From contig JAILBG010000015.1 of the NCBI GenBank assembly GCA_024681215.1, positions 1 through 28,187 on the forward strand: DNA of 28,187 bases. Direction: 5' to 3'. Positions 22,983 through 28,187 of this stretch are shown one piece after another. Source of the stretch: RUG563 sp024681215 (lineage in GTDB: Bacteria > Bacillota > Clostridia > Christensenellales > Aristaeellaceae). Numbering within the stretch: the first letter of the stretch is position 1; each line of letters opens with the position of its first letter. Made by a program: the position numbers and the translations under genes. Under the pieces are notes generated by a model that saw nothing but the letters and a program-made list of their open reading frames with translations, was not told the origin of the DNA and did not search any database.

Positions 22983-24590
22983 ATGAAAAAGGCCTCGCTG
23001 ACGCTGCATCCCGATTACCGGATCGGCGAAATCTCCCCCCGGCTGTTCGGCGCGTTCCTGGAGCCCATCGGCGCCATGGTGAACGGCAGCATGTACAACC
23101 CCAAACACCCCACGGCGGACGGGCAGGGCATGCGCCGGGATTTTTATGAAGCGCTGAAGGCGGCGGAGCTGCCCTGCGTGCGCCTGCCCGGGGGCAATTT
23201 CGTTTCCGGCTGGCAATGGAAGGACTCCATCGGCCCCCTGTCCCAGCGCAAGGCGCATCTGGACCCGGCCTGGTTCCAGTTTATCCCCAACGACGTGGGC
23301 CACGACGAATACCTGCAGTGGGCCGAAAAAGCCGGCGCGGAGCCCATCTATACCGTGAACCTGGCCACCGGCACCTTGCAGGACGCGGCGGACTGCGTGG
23401 AATACACCAACTTTGAAGGCGGCACCTGGTGGTCCGACCTGCGGAAAAAGAACGGCCATCCCGCGCCCTACGGCGTCAAAATCTGGTGCCTGGGCAACGA
23501 AATGGACGGCCCCTGGCAGATCGGATCCCGGGAAAAGGACCCCCGGGGCTACGGCGTAATGGCTCACGAAGCCAGCAAACTGATGAAATGGATCGACCCC
23601 AAAATCGAAACCGTGGCCTGCGTTTCCTCCTCGCCCTTCCTCAGCCACTATCCGGACTGGGATATGCAGGTATTGGAGGAATGCTACGGCACGGTGGATT
23701 ATATTTCCCTGCATCATTATCATTCCGCCCCGCCGGACATGCCGGAAGCCCTGCTGGCGGGCTGCCTGGCCTATGAAGACTACATCCGCACCGAGATCGC
23801 CCTGTGCGATTTCCTCAAAACCAAGCTGCGCACGAAAAAAACCATGATGCTGGCCCTGGACGAATACGGCAACATGCTCCGCCCCCGGGGAGAAGCGCAT
23901 CTGGGCCTGGCAGGACGGCAGAACGCGGAAATGTTCGGCCTGTTCCATCCCGACCGCGCTTACGTCCGCCACGATCCGGACGACTGGTCAAGCCGCCGTA
24001 TGCCGCCCATGCAGGGGGAGATGCTCTCCGCCCTGGGCACCGCCGGCACCATGCTGGTGATGCTGCGCCACGCCGACCGGATCAGGATCGGCTGCGCCAC
24101 CGGCGGCCTGGGCTGCCTGGCCCGCACGGACCGGGAGCACGTGTGGAAGGGCGCCGCCTACTACCCCTTCACCCAGATGATCCGCTTGGCCCGGGGCGTG
24201 TCCCTGGCCTGCCCCGTAAAGTGCGAAACCTACGACGTGCCCGGCTACGCCATTGACGATATGAACCAGTACGGCGGCTTTACCGATGTTCCCACGGTGC
24301 AGGCCGCCGCGGCGCTGAACGGGGAAAAAGAGGAGCTGAGCGTATTCGTCCTCAACGCGGACCTGGGGGAGGAGCAGGAGCTGCGCATGGACCTGCGGGC
24401 TTTCCCGGGCTGGGGCCTGGCGGAGCATACGGCGCTTTTCGCCCCCGAACAGGACGCGGTCAACACCTTCGATCAGCCGGAGCGGATCGTGCCCCGGGCC
24501 TGCCCCGATACCGCTCTGGACGGCGGCTTTGTCACGGCCGTGCTGCGCCCCGCATCCTGGAACGTATTCCGTTTCGTCCACGGGAACTGA
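22983..24590 (+). CDS. GH51 alpha-L-arabinofuranosidase, cytoplasmic
   Basis: Intracellular glycoside hydrolase of 535 residues, without a signal peptide, that should release arabinose from arabino(xylo)oligosaccharides. Family marks: FGAFLEPIG near 22, CVRLPGGNFVSGWQWKDSIG near 65-84, CLGNEMDGPWQIG with acid/base Glu173, SLHHYH near 242-247, and the nucleophile Glu294 in ALDEYGNM (usually DEWN). A C-terminal beta domain (about 410-535) closes the protein. ATG 22983 is preferred over 22974, which lies only one to two bases after GGAAAGG. The gene has its own promoter. Together with the exported GH10 it suggests use of arabinoxylan, with xylanase acting outside and this enzyme acting on imported oligosaccharides. 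Confidence 0.92.
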   Translation: MKKASLTLHPDYRIGEISPRLFGAFLEPIGAMVNGSMYNPKHPTADGQGMRRDFYEALKAAELPCVRLPGGNFVSGWQWKDSIGPLSQRKAHLDPAWFQFIPNDVGHDEYLQWAEKAGAEPIYTVNLATGTLQDAADCVEYTNFEGGTWWSDLRKKNGHPAPYGVKIWCLGNEMDGPWQIGSREKDPRGYGVMAHEASKLMKWIDPKIETVACVSSSPFLSHYPDWDMQVLEECYGTVDYISLHHYHSAPPDMPEALLAGCLAYEDYIRTEIALCDFLKTKLRTKKTMMLALDEYGNMLRPRGEAHLGLAGRQNAEMFGLFHPDRAYVRHDPDDWSSRRMPPMQGEMLSALGTAGTMLVMLRHADRIRIGCATGGLGCLARTDREHVWKGAAYYPFTQMIRLARGVSLACPVKCETYDVPGYAIDDMNQYGGFTDVPTVQAAAALNGEKEELSVFVLNADLGEEQELRMDLRAFPGWGLAEHTALFAPEQDAVNTFDQPERIVPRACPDTALDGGFVTAVLRPASWNVFRFVHGN

Positions 24591-24646
24591 CCCGCCGCAG
24601 CACCGTTACCTGCCGGATTTGGTCTTGTTTCTTCCAAAATTAGGCA

Positions 24647-24675
24647 TTGTATCCAGCCGGACGCGGTGGTACAAT
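24647..24675 (+). promoter_or_regulatory. Probable promoter of the 75-residue protein gene
   Basis: TTGTAT (24647-24652), a 17-base spacer and TACAAT (24670-24675). The -35 is weak. The surrounding AT-richness and position 68 bases before the gene support it. Confidence 0.5.
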
Positions 24676-24742
24676 ATTACGGGCGCGTAAGAAACACGCT
24701 TGATATCACAGGCAGCGCGGAAAGCGCGAAAGGAAGAGTACC

Positions 24743-24970
24743 ATGAAGAAGATCATTTGCAAAGTGGAATACGACACCGAAAACGCCGAGCTGATCCAGA
24801 AGAAGGTTTTCGGCGCTTACGGCGATCCTGCGGGCTACGAGGAAATCCTCTTTAAGACCGCGGACGGCAAGCTGTTCCTGTACGGCAACGGCGGCGCGGA
24901 ATCTCCCTATGCGGAAGAGACCATCAAGCGCATGTCCGCCGCCAAGGCCGAGGAATGGCAGAAGGCGTAA
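24743..24970 (+). CDS. Small conserved protein of unknown function (YDT-E-A type)
   Basis: Protein of 75 residues, cytoplasmic. Pattern: MKKIICKVEYDTENAELIQK, a strand pair EEILFKTADGKLFLYGNGGAES, then PYAEETIKRMSAAKAEEWQKA. This layout (YDT-T/E-A at the start, LY-T--G-FFLYG-GG in the middle, EA--W at the end) recalls small hypothetical proteins common in Clostridia, many in phages and conjugative elements; function unknown. AAAGGAAGAG precedes ATG 24743. It is a stand-alone unit with a promoter and a terminator. No other mobile-element gene is nearby. Confidence 0.7.
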   Translation: MKKIICKVEYDTENAELIQKKVFGAYGDPAGYEEILFKTADGKLFLYGNGGAESPYAEETIKRMSAAKAEEWQKA

Positions 24971-24984
24971 GCCCACGGCAGGAA

Positions 24985-25021
24985 AACAGCTCCGGGACCG
25001 TTGTCCCGAAGCTGTTTTTTT
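24985..25021 (+). terminator. Strong terminator after the 75-residue protein gene
   Basis: AACAGCTCCGGGAC (24985-24998) pairs with GTCCCGAAGCTGTT (25003-25016) with one mismatch and a four-base CGTT loop, followed by a run of T to 25021. The left side is A-rich too, so it may also act on the convergent reductase gene ending at 25069. Confidence 0.85.
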
Positions 25022-25068
25022 GTTTTTGCTTTTTTGATCCGGGGCGTTCATCCCCGTCCGCCGTCGCC

Positions 25069-25986
25069 TTACGCCTGGCCGTTCACGTACCGGCAGGCGG
25101 CCAGGGCGGCGGCGGAGCCGTCGGCCACGGCGGTGGTCAGCTGGCGCACGGCCTTGCTGCGGCAATCCCCGGCCACGAAGACCCCGGGGGTGCGGGTGCG
25201 GCAGTTTTCGTCGCTGTCAAAGTATCCCCAGGCGTTCAGGTCCGCCAGGGCCGCGAAGGGCTCGTTTTCCGGGATCAGCCCGATGGCCACGAACAGCCCG
25301 TCGCAGGGGAGGGCCGTTTTTTCTCCCGTTCGGGTGTTCTCCGCCTCCAGGCCGCGGAAAGCGCCGCCCTCCGTCAAAAGGCGCAGGATCTTCATATCGG
25401 TCAGGAGCTTCACGTTCTCCCGGCTGAATAACAGCGCCTGCAGCCGCTCCTCCCCGGTGCACCGGGGAAGATCCTGCACCACGGTGACGGACGCGCACTT
25501 GTCCGAGAGCAGCAGCGCTTCCTGGAGCGCCGAATTGCCGCCTCCCGCCACGCAGACGTTCTTGCCGGTATAAAAATCCCCGTCGCAGACGGCGCAGAAG
25601 GAGATGCCCTCGCCCACCAGCTCGTTTTCTCCGTCCAGGCCCAGCATCCGGTGCCTGACCCCCGTGGCGATCACCACGGCCCTTCCGTCAAACCGGCTGC
25701 CTTCCTCCGTCACCGCGGTCTTGTAATCGCCGTGATCCTCGATGCCCGTCACGGTTTCGATTTCGATGTCCGCGCCCTGGGCCAGGATCTGCTCCAGCAT
25801 CCGGTCGGCAAACTCGTTGCCGCTCATCTGCAGCGTGCCCGGATAATTCTCCACCTTCGGGGAATGGGTGATCTGCCCCCCGAAGCCGCTCTTTTCGATC
25901 ACCAGTGCGCTTTTCCCGTTTCTGAGGGCGTACAGCGCCGCCGTCATCCCCGCCGGTCCGCCGCCTACCACGATGATATCGTGCAT
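25069..25986 (-). CDS. Thioredoxin reductase-like flavoprotein
   Basis: Cytoplasmic FAD disulfide reductase of 305 residues, the normal TrxB length. FAD site: VVGGGPAGMTAALYA (6-20) and VFVAGDC (269-275). Redox-active dithiol: CAVCDGDFY (Cys131, Cys134). Pyridine-nucleotide domain: VAGGGNSALQEALLL (146-160). The HRRDxxR signature that normally binds the NADPH 2'-phosphate is absent; the sequence there is VVQDLPRCTGEER (169-181). NADH or ferredoxin may therefore be the donor. ATG 25986 is chosen: it begins the FAD fold, with GAGGAGG 11 bases upstream. The open frame extends to 26376 only by reading through intergenic repeats. It lies directly downstream of nrdD, whose product carries a fused glutaredoxin-like domain, a plausible partner. 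Confidence 0.9.
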   Translation of the reverse strand: MHDIIVVGGGPAGMTAALYALRNGKSALVIEKSGFGGQITHSPKVENYPGTLQMSGNEFADRMLEQILAQGADIEIETVTGIEDHGDYKTAVTEEGSRFDGRAVVIATGVRHRMLGLDGENELVGEGISFCAVCDGDFYTGKNVCVAGGGNSALQEALLLSDKCASVTVVQDLPRCTGEERLQALLFSRENVKLLTDMKILRLLTEGGAFRGLEAENTRTGEKTALPCDGLFVAIGLIPENEPFAALADLNAWGYFDSDENCRTRTPGVFVAGDCRSKAVRQLTTAVADGSAAALAACRYVNGQA

Positions 25987-26011
25987 GTGCTTGTGCCTCC
26001 TCTTTGGTTTG

Positions 26012-26330
26012 CCGGGGGCTTCTTCAGCCCCCGGGCCCCTGAACCAGGGGGATTCTCCCCCTGGACCCGATCTTTTCTGCTGTTCAATATTCCCGGGCAG
26101 GCGACAAAGCCGCCTTGCGATGTGCATCGGAGTTTCCGGGGGCTTCTTCAGCCCCCGGGCCCCTGAACCAGGGGGATCCTCCCCCTGGACCCAACCTTTT
26201 ATGCTGTTTGACATTTCCGGACAGTGGTGCACCCCGCGGCTATCCGGGGGGGCTTCTTCAGCCCCCGGACCCCTGAACCAGGGGGATCCTCCCCCTGGAC
26301 CCGATCTTTTCTGTTTATCATTCCCGCGCA
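26012..26330 (-). repeat. Three tandem REP-like repeat units
   Basis: Three units start at 26012, 26136 and 26244 (spacing 124 and 108 bases). Each has a first hairpin GGGGGCTTCTTCAGCCCCC, then CCTGAACC, then a second hairpin with arms CCAGGGGGA / TCCCCCTGG, then GGACCC and a less conserved tail (CTTTT-TGCTGTT----ATT-CCGG-CAG in the first two). They fill the gap between nrdD and the reductase gene. The orientation sign is arbitrary. Confidence 0.9.
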
Positions 26331-26425
26331 AGGGTACATCGTTTCCTGGACGTATTTTGGGGATTGTCCTAAGCAAACAGATTCTGCCAAACTACAGCAA
26401 ACAGCTTTGTCAGCTCCTGGGCACT

Positions 26426-26522
26426 GGAAAACAAGAAACGCGCCGGGGAAAGCATGCTTTCCGCCAGCGCGTTTCTGTGTTTTCCGGCGCGCTTTGCGCG
26501 CTGCTGGGCGGCTTTGCCGCCC
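26426..26522. repeat. Long imperfect hairpin followed by two small hairpins
   Basis: GGAAAACA plus AGAAACGCGC (26426-26443) pairs with GCGCGTTTCT plus TGTTTTCC (26467-26485) with one bulged base. Inside is the palindrome GGAAAGCATGCTTTCC (26447-26462). Then GCGCGC-TTT-GCGCGC (26487-26501) and GGGCGGC-TTT-GCCGCCC (26506-26522) follow. It may end the nrdD transcript or be another intergenic repeat. No convincing promoter for the reductase gene was found in 25987-26425. Confidence 0.65.
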
Positions 26523-26552
26523 GCCCAGGAGCGGCGGCAGTTATCATGATTG

Positions 26553-26607
26553 CGGGTCCAGGGGGAGGATCCCCCTGGTTGGGGGTGTGGGGGCGAAGAG
26601 CCCCCGC
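26553..26607 (+). repeat. Fourth REP-like unit, inverted
   Basis: This carries the same two-hairpin unit in reverse complement: GGGTCCAGGGGGAGGATCCC (26554-26573) leads into the second-hairpin core, and GGGGGCGAAGAGCCCCC (26589-26605) is the first hairpin. It lies 12 bases past the nrdD stop and faces the three units at 26012-26330. Confidence 0.85.
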
Positions 26608-26618
26608 GTCTGTCTGGC

Positions 26619-28187
26619 TCAGTTCTTCCGCATCAGCCAGCCCTTGATATCGCTGACGCCGCGGTATTTTTCATACCCGTAAGCGCCTGCCAGCACCAGG
26701 GTGGGGGCCTGCTTCACTTCGTATTTTGCCACCAGATCCGGCTCCTCGTTGGCGTTGACGGCGGTGTACCGGATGCCGGCCTTATCCAGCAGGGCCATGG
26801 CGGCCTTGCAGTTGGGGCAGGTGGGGGTCTTGAAGAGGATCACGCTGCCGGTCTGCTTTTCAGCGGGCGCTTCCGGGGCGGTCACGGGCTCCACGGGCGC
26901 GCAGCAGCCGGGCTCCTGCGCCGCTTCCAGGGCGGCGTCCTGCAGCGTGGGCCGGGGGCCCTGATGGGTCAGATGGCTGTGGCCGATATCGTACACCTTT
27001 CGGTCCTTGAATTCCTGGGCCTTGCCGTCGTTCCAGTTCTGCACCGGGCGGTAGTAGCCGGTGATGCGGCTGTACACCTCGGTCTTCTGGCCGCAGATGG
27101 GGCAGGTGTACTGCTCGCCGGTCAGATACCCGTGATCCCGGCAGACGGAATAGGTGGGGCTCATGGTGTAGTAGGGCAGCTTGTAGTTTTCCGCGATCTT
27201 GCGCACCAGGTTGGCCGCGGCCTTCCAGTCCGGCAGCTTTTCGCCCAGGAAGGCGTGGAACACGGTGCCGGAGGTGTACAGGGTCTGCAGTTCGTCCTGG
27301 ATATCCAGGGCGGAGAACACGTCCTCGGTATAGCCCACGGGCAGGTGGGAGGAATTGGTGTAATAGGGCGTGCCGTTCATATTGGCGGTGATGATGTCCG
27401 GGTATTCTTCCTTATCGTGCTTGGCAAAGCGGTAGGTGGTGGACTCGGCGGGGGTGGCTTCCAGGTTGTACAGGTCGCCGTACTTCTCCTGGTAATCGCT
27501 GAGGCGTTCCCGCATGTGGTTGAGCACGTCCCGGGTGAAGGCCTGGGCCTCGGGGGCGGTCAGGTCCTTATGCAGCCACTTGGCGTTCAGGCAGGCTTCG
27601 TTCATGCCCACCAGGCCGATGGTGGAGAAATGGTTGCTGAAATTGCCCAGATAGCGCTTGGTGTAGGGGTACAGCCCCTGGTCCAGCAGCTTGGTGATCA
27701 CGGTGCGCTTGGTTTTCAGGCTGCGGGCGGCAATGTCCATCAGGCTGTCCAGCCGCTTGTAGAAATCCTTTTCATCCGCCGCCAGGTATGCGATCCGGGG
27801 CATATTGATGGTGACCACGCCGATGGAGCCGGTGGATTCGCCGGAGCCGAAGAACCCGCCGCTCTTCTTGCGCAGTTCGCGCAGGTCCAGCCGCAGGCGG
27901 CAGCACATGCTGCGCACGTCGCTGGGCTCCATATCGGAATTGATGTAATTGGAGAAATAGGGGGTGCCGTACTTGGCGGTCATTTCAAAGAGCAGCTTAT
28001 TGTTTTCCGTTTCGCTCCAGTCGAAATCCCGGGTGATGGAATAGGTGGGGATGGGATACTGGAAGCCGCGGCCGTTGGCGTCGCCTTCGATCATGATTTC
28101 GATGAAGGCCTTGTTCACCATGTCCATTTCCTTCTGGCAGTCGCCGTAGGTGAAATCCATTTCCTTGCCGCCCACGATGGCCGGCAG
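26619..28187 (-). CDS. nrdD: Anaerobic (class III) ribonucleoside-triphosphate reductase with fused glutaredoxin-like domain (N-terminus outside window)
   Basis: At least 522 residues of NrdD; the frame runs off the window edge with LPAIVGGKEMDFTYG, so the ATP-cone and N-terminus are missing. It makes deoxyribonucleotides anaerobically using a glycyl radical. Residues below are numbered from the Met read at 28175. Seen: SMCCRLRLDLRELRKKSGG (89-107), MNEACLNAKW (191-200), HDKEEYPDIITANMNGTPYY (253-272), the zinc site SVCRDHG plus YTCPICG (Cys345, His348, Cys358, Cys361), and the glycyl-radical motif RITGYYRPVQNW (Gly373). A Pro/Glu/Ala linker with a CC pair (424-425) follows. A thioredoxin-fold domain of about 75 residues ends the protein: FKTPTCPNCKAAM (CPNC 453-456) and cis-Pro QAPTLVL. 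The fused redoxin may supply reducing equivalents in place of formate. No nrdG activase gene is in the window. Confidence 0.93.
   Translation of the reverse strand: MPAIVGGKEMDFTYGDCQKEMDMVNKAFIEIMIEGDANGRGFQYPIPTYSITRDFDWSETENNKLLFEMTAKYGTPYFSNYINSDMEPSDVRSMCCRLRLDLRELRKKSGGFFGSGESTGSIGVVTINMPRIAYLAADEKDFYKRLDSLMDIAARSLKTKRTVITKLLDQGLYPYTKRYLGNFSNHFSTIGLVGMNEACLNAKWLHKDLTAPEAQAFTRDVLNHMRERLSDYQEKYGDLYNLEATPAESTTYRFAKHDKEEYPDIITANMNGTPYYTNSSHLPVGYTEDVFSALDIQDELQTLYTSGTVFHAFLGEKLPDWKAAANLVRKIAENYKLPYYTMSPTYSVCRDHGYLTGEQYTCPICGQKTEVYSRITGYYRPVQNWNDGKAQEFKDRKVYDIGHSHLTHQGPRPTLQDAALEAAQEPGCCAPVEPVTAPEAPAEKQTGSVILFKTPTCPNCKAAMALLDKAGIRYTAVNANEEPDLVAKYEVKQAPTLVLAGAYGYEKYRGVSDIKGWLMRKN

Noticed and set aside
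26012..26330. CRISPR-like array
   Set aside because: Only three units with GC-rich double hairpins, unequal 108-124-base periods, related rather than unique tails, and no cas genes. REP-like repeats fit better.
25987..26376. N-terminal extension of the thioredoxin-reductase frame to 26376
   Set aside because: The added residues are translations of the REP-like repeats (recurring RGPGAEEAP-type strings), there is no ribosome site at the far start, and the FAD fold begins at the ATG at 25986.

Overview
The window looks like chromosome from a GC-rich, strictly anaerobic member of the Bacillota (Clostridia), probably gut-associated. The grounds are: a sodium-pump type biotin-dependent decarboxylase, a class III (oxygen-sensitive) ribonucleotide reductase, a LytR-CpsA-Psr cell-wall ligase, strong AGGAGG-type ribosome binding sites, several GTG/TTG starts, and plant-polysaccharide enzymes (GH10, GH51). 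No rRNA, tRNA, CRISPR array or transposase gene was seen, so genus-level placement is not possible from this sequence.

Layout. 1-3269 (+): the end of a biotin carrier, the membrane beta subunit and the carboxyltransferase subunit of a Na+-translocating decarboxylase (oxaloacetate decarboxylase type), closed by two terminators. 3433-13024 (+): a promoter followed by a long same-strand run with short gaps. It encodes an RDD membrane protein, a CUT1-type ABC importer (ATPase, two permeases, binding protein), a secreted staphylococcal-nuclease-like protein, a secreted tandem OB-fold protein and two tandem NrnA-like DHH phosphoesterases. 13045-14475 (+): an unknown secreted protein with a duplicated domain. 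14554-14610: a bidirectional terminator. 16390-14608 (-): a three-gene operon (secreted protein, P-loop protein, small conserved protein) with its own promoter. 16661-18502 (+): a secreted peptidoglycan-binding plus von Willebrand factor A protein. 18503-18944: a convergent intergenic region packed with perfect hairpins. 20833-18945 (-): a phosphoribosyltransferase-like gene followed by a GH10 xylanase, with a consensus-quality promoter. 21047-21346 (+): DUF4298-like protein. 22806-21403 (-): LCP protein, divergent from the GH51 arabinofuranosidase at 22983-24590 (+). 24743-24970 (+): a 75-residue unknown. 25986-25069 (-): thioredoxin-reductase-like flavoprotein. 26012-26607: an intergenic REP-like repeat cluster. 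28187-26619 (-): NrdD, entering from outside the window, with a fused C-terminal glutaredoxin-like domain.

How the genes may work together. The decarboxylase couples decarboxylation of a C4 acid to Na+ export. The run 4309-13024 can be read as a scavenging unit: a secreted nuclease, an importer, and two cytoplasmic phosphoesterases of a family that finishes short oligonucleotides. The importer's substrate is inferred, and an arabinoxylan sugar is an equally open possibility given the GH10 and GH51 genes. The NrdD-glutaredoxin fusion next to a thioredoxin-reductase-like gene suggests a dedicated dithiol reductant chain for anaerobic dNTP synthesis. That reductase lacks the usual NADPH 2'-phosphate motif. 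These two are the most interesting systems in the window.
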